NCBI GenBank assembly: GCA_049315745.1
Contig: JBMOJO010000087.1
Coordinates: 1 to 13,575 of the forward strand
Source: JADJPL01 sp049315745
Lineage (GTDB): Bacteria; Bacteroidota; Bacteroidia; Chitinophagales; Saprospiraceae
Direction of reading: 5' to 3'
Length of the DNA: 13,575 nucleotides
Shown here: piece after piece, positions 7,408-13,563 of the stretch
How positions within the stretch are numbered: position 1 is the stretch's first letter
How the letters are laid out: each line of letters starts with the position of its first letter
Program-made: the position numbers and the translations under genes
The notes under the pieces: generated by a model
What the model was told of the DNA's origin: nothing
The model's input: the letters and a program-made list of their open reading frames with translations, nothing else
The model's database searches: none

Positions 7408-8130
7408 TCAAAAAACCTCCTGCAGGACGCGATGTGACTGTATTTCCGAAAGTTGGCCGACGTGCAGTTGATAATATTGCAGGAGCCGCGCCAGCAGAAG
7501 GTTGCGCCCGGCGCGGTCTATGGGGACTTCGCCGGAATTCTCAATCCCACATGCCATCAGTAAGCTGAGGGGATAGCTGAGCGCGGGGTCGAGCAGATAA
7601 GGGTTGTGAGGATTCGATACGACAAAACCGCCTTCCTGAAGATCAAAGCAAGGCGTCGTTTCGGAATATCCCTCGCTGGGGGCGAAGCCGAGGTAAGCAC
7701 TCAGATGGATGAGGAAATGCAAATGCATGTTGGCGAATTGCCCCTGCGCCTGGTCGAGGGCGATGAGCGACCTGGAGATAAAGTCAAACAGCGGCAGGTC
7801 GGATTCGGTTTCCCGGACTGTCTTTCGCGCTACTTCTGCCATAAACAGGGCCACTGCACCTTTTCTGACATCAAAGGGAAGCGTCTGATAGACATATCCC
7901 GGACGCGCCTCCCGGATCGTGTTCAGGGCTTTGTCCGACCTGCAATAAGCTTCCAACTCCAGGATAGACATTACCTGGAACAAACCTGCCCTAAAGCGCG
8001 ACTTTTCGCTGCGCAGCCCCCGGAGGTAATATTGTTGCAAACCCTTTTCAGCGGTGTATATGTCCACGATGACGCCAGAGTCCCCGTATTTGACCGTCCT
8101 GAACACGATCCCCTTTGTTTTGATCAGCAT
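7408..8130 (-). CDS. recO: DNA repair protein RecO
   Basis: The product is 240 residues, the normal size of RecO, a cytoplasmic mediator that with RecR loads RecA on SSB-coated single strands (RecF pathway) and anneals complementary strands. The N-terminal OB fold is recognisable from MLIKTKGIVFRTVKYGDSGVIVDIYTAEKG and YYLRGLRSEKSRFRAGLFQ. A helical C-terminal region follows (VALFMAEVARKTVRE, HLHFLIHLSAYLGFAP), with the Bacteroidota-type FDLQEGGFV before the last helices. The four-Cys zinc module of some RecO proteins is absent (a single Cys at TTPCFDL), as in many relatives. It is the last gene of a minus-strand operon behind an OmpA-like lipoprotein and a small unknown gene, with 16 nt to the latter. 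A strong hairpin ends about 20 nt before its start codon and may affect its translation. Confidence 0.95.
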   Translation of the reverse strand: MLIKTKGIVFRTVKYGDSGVIVDIYTAEKGLQQYYLRGLRSEKSRFRAGLFQVMSILELEAYCRSDKALNTIREARPGYVYQTLPFDVRKGAVALFMAEVARKTVRETESDLPLFDFISRSLIALDQAQGQFANMHLHFLIHLSAYLGFAPSEGYSETTPCFDLQEGGFVVSNPHNPYLLDPALSYPLSLLMACGIENSGEVPIDRAGRNLLLARLLQYYQLHVGQLSEIQSHRVLQEVF

Positions 8131-8143
8131 TTACCCCGCATTT

Positions 8144-8157
8144 AGCCTAATAAGCCT
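8144..8157. repeat. inverted repeat bracketing the small gene (stop side)
   Basis: AGCCTAATAAGCCT overlaps the stop codon of the small gene. It is the reverse complement, with one base deleted, of the 15-mer at 8481-8495 (AGGCTTATTTAGGCT) that lies directly upstream of that gene's start codon and covers the ompA-like stop. Confidence 0.55.
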
Positions 8158-8479
8158 CCCACTCACTGCCCAGAATGGGAGGCTTATAGCTCATTTTTGT
8201 AAAAGCACGCTGTTTCTGGCGTTCCAGTACCAGTTCTGCGATTGCGATATGCGGAGCTTTGGGGGAAAAGGGGGACAAGGCAAAATCTACTTTCCGCTCG
8301 TCAATATCGAGGCGGTAGAGCAGGCTCATCAGAAACTCCATCTTTTGTGCGATGAGTACTTCGATTTGCCCTGCCAGTATTTCCAGCAACTGTGCTTCCG
8401 TAATTTGCCCTGCCACATTTTCGATGGCGAAATCCTGGGCGATCAGTTCGGTCGTGACGCGCAATTGGTCGGTGTCCAT
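8147..8479 (-). CDS. small conserved-looking protein of unknown function
   Basis: The product is 110 residues, cytoplasmic (no signal peptide or membrane segment), acidic in the N-terminal half and predicted mainly helical: TTELIAQDFAIENVAGQITEAQLLEILAGQIEVLIAQ, then LLYRLDIDERKVDFALSP and IAIAELVLERQKQRAF. I do not recognise a named family. The compact, well-ordered sequence and its fixed place in the operon (5 nt after the OmpA-like gene, 16 nt before recO) argue that it is real. The pattern of two helices, YRLDIDE and ALVLERQ-like ends suggests a small adaptor rather than an enzyme, since no catalytic motif is visible. Its last 13 codons lie in a perfect 12-bp inverted repeat, and short inverted repeats sit exactly at its start and stop. 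These are described separately. Confidence 0.75.
   Translation of the reverse strand: MDTDQLRVTTELIAQDFAIENVAGQITEAQLLEILAGQIEVLIAQKMEFLMSLLYRLDIDERKVDFALSPFSPKAPHIAIAELVLERQKQRAFTKMSYKPPILGSEWEAY
8150..8187 (-). repeat. 12-bp perfect hairpin at the end of the small gene, before recO
   Basis: ATAAGCCTCCCA (8150-8161) and TGGGAGGCTTAT (8176-8187) are perfect inverted repeats with a 14-nt loop. The element is coding (the last codons, ending ...GSEWEAY) and stops two bases short of the TAG. In the minus-strand mRNA the stem ends 19 nt before the recO ATG. There is no T-run after it, so it is not a standard terminator. A role in mRNA processing, stability or recO translation is possible. Confidence 0.6.
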
Positions 8480-8480
8480 G

Positions 8481-8495
8481 AGGCTTATTTAGGCT
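8481..8495. repeat. inverted repeat bracketing the small gene (start side)
   Basis: AGGCTTATTTAGGCT directly precedes (on the minus strand) the ATG of the small gene and contains the TAA of the ompA-like gene. It is the partner of the repeat at 8144-8157, with one inserted base. Its half AGGCTTAT also recurs at 8180-8187. Confidence 0.55.
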
Positions 8496-9405
8496 CCAGC
8501 AGTTGGAAAAACTGATCCAGGTTAGGCAGAATGACGATTTCAGTGCGACGGTTGGCTCGACGGCCATCATCGCTCACATTGGTCGCTTTGGGGCGATATT
8601 CGGAGCATCCCCCCGCCGTCATACGCCTGGGATCAACCCCATAGCGGCGCTGAAGGTTGCGCACGACAGCAGTTGCGCGCTTGGCGCTAAGGTCCCAATT
8701 ATCAGAAATACAGGCATTGGAGATTGGGACGCTGTCGGTATGGCCTTCTACGAGAATTTCCAGCTCCTTATAATCGTTCAGTACTTTAGCAATTTTGCTC
8801 AATATGGTCTCGGCCTGTTGGCTGATATCGGCGCTGCCCGAGCGGAAAAGCATACGGTCGGACAGTGAAATATAGACCACCCCTTTGCGGACTTCGACCG
8901 TTACGTCCTCGTCATTGACATCGGCCAGGGAGCGCTTCAAATTCATCACCAGGTTGAGGGCGAGGGAATCCTTGCGCTGGATCGCCGACGTCAGGTCCTG
9001 GATATAGGTACTTTGTTTGTCAATGGCTTCCAGGGACTTTTTGATATTCTCCGCACCGGTTTTGCTGACGACGGAGAGGTCCGCGAGCCGGTCCAGCAGG
9101 TTGGCGTTGTTGGTTTTGAAGTATTCGAGTTGTTGCTCCAGCATAGCAGATTTACCGCGTTCGTTGAGCAGCTCGGTATTTTTGGTGAGCAGCGCGTTCT
9201 CGCGGTCGCGCAGGCTGGTGCGCAGTGCGTTAAGTTCGTTTTGTAATTTCGCCTTATCTGCTTCGCAGTTTTCAGCAGAGATTTTCATGCGCTCGAGCTG
9301 GAGTACGAGATCATCCCGCGTGCCCAGCATGGCATTGTATTCCTTTTTCGCTACACAGGAACCCAGCGTAAGTACCACAAATAAAAAAAATGGGATTTTT
9401 TTCAT
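8485..9405 (-). CDS. OmpA-family peptidoglycan-associated lipoprotein with coiled coil
   Basis: The product is 306 residues from the ATG at 9403-9405; a TTG two codons up is less likely. The start MKKIPFFLFVVLTLGSC is a lipoprotein signal with lipobox LGSC, so Cys17 should be lipidated and the protein anchored in the outer membrane facing the periplasm. Residues about 25-165 are heptad-rich and charged (LQLERMKISAENCEADKAKL, LLNERGKSAMLEQQLEYFK), a long coiled coil. The C-terminal OmpA/MotB domain (about 170-295) has VVYISLSDRMLFRSGSADI, ILVEGHTDS, NWDLSAKRA and GRRANRRTEIVI. The Asp of NWDLS and the Arg of the NRRTEI segment correspond to the diaminopimelate-binding pair of OmpA domains, so it should tether peptidoglycan. 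It is the first gene of an operon with a small unknown protein and recO, a combination with no evident functional logic. No good -7 box is visible directly upstream. Confidence 0.93.
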   Translation of the reverse strand: MKKIPFFLFVVLTLGSCVAKKEYNAMLGTRDDLVLQLERMKISAENCEADKAKLQNELNALRTSLRDRENALLTKNTELLNERGKSAMLEQQLEYFKTNNANLLDRLADLSVVSKTGAENIKKSLEAIDKQSTYIQDLTSAIQRKDSLALNLVMNLKRSLADVNDEDVTVEVRKGVVYISLSDRMLFRSGSADISQQAETILSKIAKVLNDYKELEILVEGHTDSVPISNACISDNWDLSAKRATAVVRNLQRRYGVDPRRMTAGGCSEYRPKATNVSDDGRRANRRTEIVILPNLDQFFQLLEPK

Positions 9406-9610
9406 CGTCAACTTTGGTTTGAAAATATCGTAAAGTTTAAAGATAAGGCAAGTGATTTTCTTTTTTCACTGCCCCGGTCAAAAAATATTATTGCGGAAGT
9501 GCCGCACAAACAAGACGCCGACTTTGGCGGCGAAATATTGTTTGGGGAAGACCCTGTCGCATGAGGCCTTTTTTTGGTGCTTCGCACCGCACTGTGTTTG
9601 GTGGAGGTTC

Positions 9611-9645
9611 TGTAAAAAGTATCTTGCCGCCTGCGGCGGCAGAAT
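9611..9645 (+). repeat. 35-bp dispersed hairpin repeat, copy A
   Basis: The sequence has TGTAAAAAG followed by TGCCGCC-TGC-GGCGGCA (a perfect 7-bp stem at 9625-9641 with a 3-nt loop) and AGAAT-type ending. It matches 32 of 35 bases of the copy at 13529-13563, on the same strand. It is therefore probably a dispersed intergenic element rather than a gene-specific signal. Confidence 0.7.
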
Positions 9646-9651
9646 TTTATA

Positions 9652-9714
9652 TTTAAACCGCGCCTGGTTCGTTGATTTTGCTTCGCAAAATCAACGAACC
9701 AGGCGCGGTTTAAA
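9652..9714. repeat. 63-bp perfect palindrome (30-bp arms, 3-nt loop)
   Basis: Bases 9652-9681 pair perfectly with 9685-9714 around a TTC loop. The arm contains AAACCGCGCCTGGTTCG. In either strand it would form a 30-bp hairpin closed by C-TTC-G. It starts 6 nt after the 35-bp repeat. No inverted repeat of this length is needed for a terminator, and no gene ends near it. Confidence 0.9.
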
Positions 9715-9875
9715 ATAGACTTGTTGCGAAGTGCCGAAAAAAGACTTTTGATAAAAACCCACAGCGCGAAAAAAAGCTGATGTGGATATGAATGGCCTCG
9801 TGCATGAATTCAAACAAAAAAAGAAACCCGGGAGTTCGCTTTGCGCGCTGTCTGAAGCCATTTAAGGGGAAAATT

Positions 9876-9883
9876 TAAGTTTG
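9876..9883 (+). promoter_or_regulatory. candidate -7 promoter element for the GMC operon
   Basis: TAAGTTTG matches the TAnnTTTG consensus exactly, 121 nt upstream of the GMC start codon. I see no clear -33 element at standard spacing, so this is one candidate only. Confidence 0.35.
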
Positions 9884-10004
9884 CGGCAGCTATCAGTACA
9901 TTGTCGGCGGGCGCTGCAAAAATAATTGGAGAATTCGCCCGTTCCAGATTTGTTTTTTTCGTACAAACCCCTTTGTTTTGCTAAATCTATTGGAAAAACG
10001 AATC

Positions 10005-11753
10005 ATGGCAGAATTTCAGATCAAAGAAACCCCGAAAGAATACGACGTAATCGTAATCGGGTCGGGCGCAGGAGGCGGCATGGCCGTCTATGAATTGACC
10101 AAAGCAGGGGCAAAAGTGTGTCTTTTGGAAGCCGGGCAACATTTCGACCCTGCGGACCCGAAATATATCACCCAGCTCAAGTGGCCTTACGAATCGCCGC
10201 GCCGGGGAGCAGGCACACGCTACCGGCCTTTCGGTGATTTCGACGCAGCCTACGGTGGCTGGGATATTGATGGCGAGCCATATACCAAGGTGCCGGGAAC
10301 CGATTTCCGCTGGTTCCGCTCGCGTATGCTCGGGGGGCGAACCAACCACTGGGGCCGCATCAGCCTCCGCTTTGGCCCCGATGACTTCCGGCGGAAGTCT
10401 ATTGACGGCCTGGGGGAGGACTGGCCCATCACCTACAACGATGTAGCGCCTTTCTACGATGAGGTAGATCGCCTTATCGGGGTATTCGGCACGAACGAAA
10501 ACCTGCCCAACGACCCGGATTCAATTTTCCTTCCTGCCCCCAAGCCCCGCCTGCACGAGCTGCTGATCCAGAAAAGCAATAAAAAGCTGGGCGTTACAAC
10601 AATCCCTTCCCGGCTGAGTATCCTTACCCGCAAGATCAACGATGACCGTGGGGTTTGCTTCTACTGCAACCAATGTGCCCGCTCCTGCGTAGTTTATGCT
10701 GATTTCTCTTCCTCTTCCTGCCTCTGTAAACCGGCAGAAAAGACCCAAAACCTGCATACCATCTATTACGCGATGGCCCGGGAAATCCTGACCGACCCCC
10801 GTACGGGCCTGGCTACCGGAGTTTCCTATGTGGATACGCTCACGATGGAGGAAAAGACGGTAAAGGGAAAAATTGTTGTTCTTGCTGCCAGTGCCTGCGA
10901 GTCGGCCCGCTTGCTGCTAAACTCTAAATCCCCGCGCTTCCCGGACGGCCTCGCTAATTCTTCCGGTGTTGTGGGCAAGTATCTCCACGATTCGACCGGT
11001 GCTTCCCGGGGTGCCCTGGTACCCATGCTGCTCGACCGCCAGCGCTACAACGAAGACGGGGTGGGCGGGCTGCACATCTATTCTCCTTGGTGGCTGGACA
11101 ATAAAAAACTGGACTTCCCCCGCGGATACCACATCGAATACTGGGGCGGAATGGATATGCCCGCTTATGGATTTGGCTGGGGCATCGAAGGCGTGAACGG
11201 ACTGGTACCCGACCGCAATGGGATGCGCCGGGAGCCGGGAGGCTACGGCACCTCTCTCAAGGACGACTATCGCCGTTTTTATGGTGCTTACATCGGAATG
11301 GCCGGAAGGGGCGAAGCGATTGCCCGGGAAGACAACTACTGCGAAATTGATCCCAATGTGGTGGACAAATTCGGCATCCCGGTGTTGCGCTTTCACTACA
11401 AGTGGTCTGATTATGAGCGTCTCCAGGCCAAACACATGCATGAGACCTTCGAACAAATCATCCGAAACCTGGGCGGCATCCCGCTGGGCGAAAAACCTGG
11501 CCCCGAACAGGATTACGGGCTCAACGCCCCGGGTGAGATCATCCACGAAGTCGGGACCATCCGCATGGGCAACGACCCCAAAAAGTCCGCCCTCAATAAA
11601 TGGCAGCAGGCGCACGATGTCAAAAACCTCTTCGTCACCGATGCCGCACCGTTTGTATCCCAGGGCGATAAAAATTGTACCTGGACGATTCTTGCCCTGT
11701 CCATGCGTGCCTCCCGACATATCGTGGCGGAACGCAAAGCCGGTAACCTTTAA
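10005..11753 (+). CDS. GMC-family FAD-dependent oxidoreductase (dehydrogenase large subunit)
   Basis: The product is 582 residues from the ATG at 10005; an in-frame ATG nine codons earlier gives a tail that fits no family. The Rossmann FAD motif is YDVIVIGSGAGGGMAVYEL (GxGxxG, Gly19-Gly24) with Glu42 at the end of the second strand (CLLEAG) for the ribose. FRSRMLGGRTNHWGRIS is the GMC flavin-contact segment. Cys218, Cys224 and Cys228 give C-x5-C-x3-C, the spacing of the 3Fe-4S ligands in bacterial FAD-glucose dehydrogenase; Cys221, Cys239 and Cys241 are extra. The C-terminal domain has catalytic His514 (HEVGTIRMG) and Asn557 (NCTWT). There is no signal peptide. The next gene, 11 nt downstream, is a Tat-signal subunit 3, so the pair is probably exported together and oxidises a sugar or alcohol in the periplasm. 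The substrate is unknown, and no cytochrome c subunit is in the window. Confidence 0.93.
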   Translation: MAEFQIKETPKEYDVIVIGSGAGGGMAVYELTKAGAKVCLLEAGQHFDPADPKYITQLKWPYESPRRGAGTRYRPFGDFDAAYGGWDIDGEPYTKVPGTDFRWFRSRMLGGRTNHWGRISLRFGPDDFRRKSIDGLGEDWPITYNDVAPFYDEVDRLIGVFGTNENLPNDPDSIFLPAPKPRLHELLIQKSNKKLGVTTIPSRLSILTRKINDDRGVCFYCNQCARSCVVYADFSSSSCLCKPAEKTQNLHTIYYAMAREILTDPRTGLATGVSYVDTLTMEEKTVKGKIVVLAASACESARLLLNSKSPRFPDGLANSSGVVGKYLHDSTGASRGALVPMLLDRQRYNEDGVGGLHIYSPWWLDNKKLDFPRGYHIEYWGGMDMPAYGFGWGIEGVNGLVPDRNGMRREPGGYGTSLKDDYRRFYGAYIGMAGRGEAIAREDNYCEIDPNVVDKFGIPVLRFHYKWSDYERLQAKHMHETFEQIIRNLGGIPLGEKPGPEQDYGLNAPGEIIHEVGTIRMGNDPKKSALNKWQQAHDVKNLFVTDAAPFVSQGDKNCTWTILALSMRASRHIVAERKAGNL

Positions 11754-11764
11754 ACATAACGCTC

Positions 11765-12406
11765 ATGAAGCGCAGAAATATCCTCAAAGGCATAGGCCTG
11801 AGCTCCCTTGGCCTCGTCGGCCTGCATCCTCAAATCCGGGCGGCAGAACTGCCTGATTTCCCGGTGCCCGATGACAAAGGCAAAAAAGGGCCTGCTTTCG
11901 AGCAGTTCGGCCGCACCGAATACGAAAAGGAACGCGATGCCCGATTGTTTGCAGAACAGTTTTTCAACAAGCACGAAATGGCGACTATTGCCATCCTCGT
12001 GGATATCATCATCCCCCGCGACGAGCGCTCGGGCAGTGCGACCGATGCCGGTGTGCCCGATTTCATCGAGTTTATGGCAAAAGACCAACCCTACATGCAA
12101 ACCCCCCTCCGCGGCGGGCTCGCCTGGCTCGACAACCAGTCGGTCAAAAGGTTCGGAAAAGTATTTGTGGACGTTCAGCCGTCCCAACGCATCGAAATCG
12201 TCGAGGATATCGCCTATCCCGAAAAAAAGAAACCTGGAATGAGCCAGGGCATTGCGTTCTTTTCCCTCATGCGCAACCTCACTGCCTCCGGGTTCTGGAG
12301 CAGTAAAATGGGGATCGAAGATATGGGCTATGCCGGCAACGTGCCCAACACCTGGAACGGCCCCCCCGCAGAAGTGCTGCGCCAATATGGGCTGGATCAG
12401 GAATAG
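11765..12406 (+). CDS. gluconate 2-dehydrogenase subunit 3 family protein (Tat-exported small subunit)
   Basis: The product is 213 residues. The N-terminus MKRRNILKGIGLSSLGLVGL is a twin-arginine signal (RRNILK) with a hydrophobic stretch, likely cleaved near QIRAAELP. The mature part matches the gluconate-2-dehydrogenase subunit 3 family: FFNKHEMATIAILVDIIIPR, DAGVPDFIEFMAKDQPYMQ, LRGGLAWLDNQSVKRFGK, then AFFSLMRNLTASGFWSSKMG and a C-terminal YAGNVPNTWNGPP. This family is the small partner of GMC or molybdopterin-type dehydrogenases and carries their export signal. The gene follows the GMC large subunit with an 11-nt gap, so they form one operon. It ends 75 nt before the stop of convergent tonB. 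Confidence 0.93.
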   Translation: MKRRNILKGIGLSSLGLVGLHPQIRAAELPDFPVPDDKGKKGPAFEQFGRTEYEKERDARLFAEQFFNKHEMATIAILVDIIIPRDERSGSATDAGVPDFIEFMAKDQPYMQTPLRGGLAWLDNQSVKRFGKVFVDVQPSQRIEIVEDIAYPEKKKPGMSQGIAFFSLMRNLTASGFWSSKMGIEDMGYAGNVPNTWNGPPAEVLRQYGLDQE

Positions 12407-12431
12407 GCCGGTGGCGAAGCGTTGCTGAAGG

Positions 12432-12466
12432 AAAAAATAAGCCGCCTTCGCCCCCGGCCGGGCGGC
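12432..12466 (-). terminator. intrinsic terminator of tonB
   Basis: On the minus strand, 15 nt after the tonB stop codon, GCCGCC (at 12461-12466) pairs with GGCGGC (at 12441-12446). An alternative inner stem, CGCCC/GGGCG, surrounds CCGGCC. The hairpin is followed directly by TTATTTTTT (12432-12440). For the convergent GMC operon the same hairpin follows its last gene by about 35 nt, but its plus-strand T-run is absent. Confidence 0.7.
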
Positions 12467-12481
12467 GCCTCCTGAAAAAGG

Positions 12482-13375
12482 TTATTTGAGGCTGAAGCGG
12501 TAGGTAATCGTACCACACTGCTCCTCGTCTTCACCCTTTTCAAACTTCCACTTCATCGCGTTTGCCCTGGCAATCGCCACCAACTTGGGGTCTGAGCTGG
12601 TGGACCCTCCCGGCTTGTACCTTGCACTGATCACGACACCGTCGGCGTTTACACAAACATCGAGCACGATATCACCGGCCTGTTGAAAATCATCGGTAAT
12701 CGAGGGCCGCGCAACCGGCCGCCGATCGCCAAACCCCCTGGCGACTCCACCGACACCGCTGCTGATCCCCGTCAGCTTCTCGCCGCTGGGATCTCCACCG
12801 GGATCGCCCTGGTTGCCGGGCTTTGAGGTATTTCCTTTCCCTGCCCCCCCCCCACCGCCAAGGCTGGAGCTGATCTTGTCCTTTAATGCCTTTGCCTCTG
12901 CAGCGGCCTTTCTGTCGGCTTCTTCCCGGGCTTTCCGATCCGCCTCTTCCCGGGCCCTCCGATCGGCCTCTTCGGCTTGTTGTTTTTCCCGCTCCTTTTG
13001 CTGCCGTACCGCTACGGCGCTGGGATCTTCAGTTTTTACGACCGGCCTGGGCGTTTCGGTCTCGGGTTTTTTACTGGGTTGCTTTTGTGGTTCCGTTTTT
13101 TTCGGCTCGGGCTTTTCCGGTTGTGGTGGGGCGGGCGCCTCTTCCGGTTGCGGGATCTCTATTTCGGCGGGCGCGGCAGCCGGTGCATTTTCATCGCCCT
13201 GACCAACATCGGGCAGCCCCAAATTGACCAATACCCCTGGAGGGCCGGGGGGCGGTGACGGGATGCTGAGTAACGGCAGCAACAACAGGATAATAACGAT
13301 CGTATGGATCACCATACTCGTCAAAAAGCCTTTGCGCTTATATTTTCGTTCGGCCGGGCTCAAATAATTTTCCAT
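12482..13375 (-). CDS. tonB: energy transducer TonB
   Basis: The product is 297 residues from the ATG at 13373-13375. The frame is open 39 codons further, but that part has no TonB character and MENYLSPAERKYKRKG is the usual pre-membrane start. A single inner-membrane helix (about 17-38) contains SMVIH, whose Ser20 and His24 match the Ser16/His20 pair of E. coli TonB needed for ExbB/ExbD energy coupling. A Pro/Glu/Lys-rich periplasmic spacer (about 60-120) follows, then a charged helix with three EEADRKAR-type repeats, a Gly-rich linker and the TonB C-terminal domain (about 215-297). That domain has two Cys (VCVNADG, EQCGTITY) as in many Bacteroidota TonB proteins and would contact TonB boxes of outer-membrane receptors. 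The coding strand has a G10 tract in the Gly linker. No exbB/exbD is visible; 200 bp upstream hold only a hairpin repeat. Confidence 0.93.
   Translation of the reverse strand: MENYLSPAERKYKRKGFLTSMVIHTIVIILLLLPLLSIPSPPPGPPGVLVNLGLPDVGQGDENAPAAAPAEIEIPQPEEAPAPPQPEKPEPKKTEPQKQPSKKPETETPRPVVKTEDPSAVAVRQQKEREKQQAEEADRRAREEADRKAREEADRKAAAEAKALKDKISSSLGGGGGAGKGNTSKPGNQGDPGGDPSGEKLTGISSGVGGVARGFGDRRPVARPSITDDFQQAGDIVLDVCVNADGVVISARYKPGGSTSSDPKLVAIARANAMKWKFEKGEDEEQCGTITYRFSLK
12844..12853 (-). repeat. G10 homopolymer inside tonB
   Basis: Ten consecutive C on the plus strand (G10 in the coding strand) encode part of a five-Gly linker just before the C-terminal TonB domain. Slippage by one base would remove that domain from the reading frame. 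Confidence 0.8.
12902..12973 (-). repeat. three 24-bp tandem repeats inside tonB
   Basis: Units at 12950-12973, 12926-12949 and 12902-12925 encode EEADRRAR, EEADRKAR and EEADRKAA. The first two are closest at DNA level. The repeat lengthens a charged helical spacer in whole codons, so copy-number changes keep the frame. Confidence 0.85.
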
Positions 13376-13528
13376 ATAGATTTGATTTTGGGACAAGGTA
13401 AAGTGGGTTAATCCCGTTATTTTCCAAAAAGGCTGTTTAGCGTTGTTGCGGTGGGGTTCTCCCGGCGTAAAATGGCCCTTTTTCGCCCACACTGTGCCAT
13501 TTTCGATCCTGTAGGGGTTGTGGGGTTG

Positions 13529-13563
13529 TGTAAAAAGGTTTTTGCCGCCTGCGGCGGCAGAAT
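13529..13563 (+). repeat. 35-bp dispersed hairpin repeat, copy B
   Basis: It has the same 7-bp stem, TGCCGCC-TGC-GGCGGCA (13543-13559), preceded by TGTAAAAAGG and followed by GAAT, as at 9611-9645 (32 of 35 identical). It lies about 150 nt upstream of tonB, near the right window edge. The remaining 13376-13528 spacer holds no other feature I can support. A weak TACCTTG on the minus strand at about 13395-13402 might be a -7 box for tonB. Confidence 0.7.

Larger units (their letters stand above)
9406..10004. other. 599-bp gene-free divergent region with clustered hairpins
   Basis: This spacer between the divergent OmpA-like and GMC genes contains no plausible coding frame. It is AT-rich with GC-rich palindromic islands: TGCGG/CCGCA (9492-9506), CGCCG/CGGCG (9516-9532), GGTGC-TTC-GCACC (9576-9588), the repeat at 9611-9645 and the long palindrome at 9652-9714. 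From about 9720 to 9960 it is A-rich. The spacer must carry promoters for both flanking operons. Confidence 0.7.

Noticed and set aside
9452..9718. An open plus-strand frame of 88 codons in the intergenic region
   Set aside because: It runs through the hairpin repeat and the long palindrome, is rich in Cys, Trp and Phe without domain character, and has no plausible start context.
10917..11720. Long antisense frame (267 codons) opposite the GMC gene
   Set aside because: It is a mirror of the GC-rich codon pattern of a clearly recognised enzyme; its product has no motif or signal of its own.
11750..12385. Antisense frame (211 codons) opposite the subunit 3 gene
   Set aside because: The plus-strand frame has a Tat signal and family motifs; the antisense frame only reflects codon bias.
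12902..12973. CRISPR-like short repeats
   Set aside because: Three contiguous 24-bp units without spacers, in frame inside tonB, encode a charged helix; they are not a CRISPR array.
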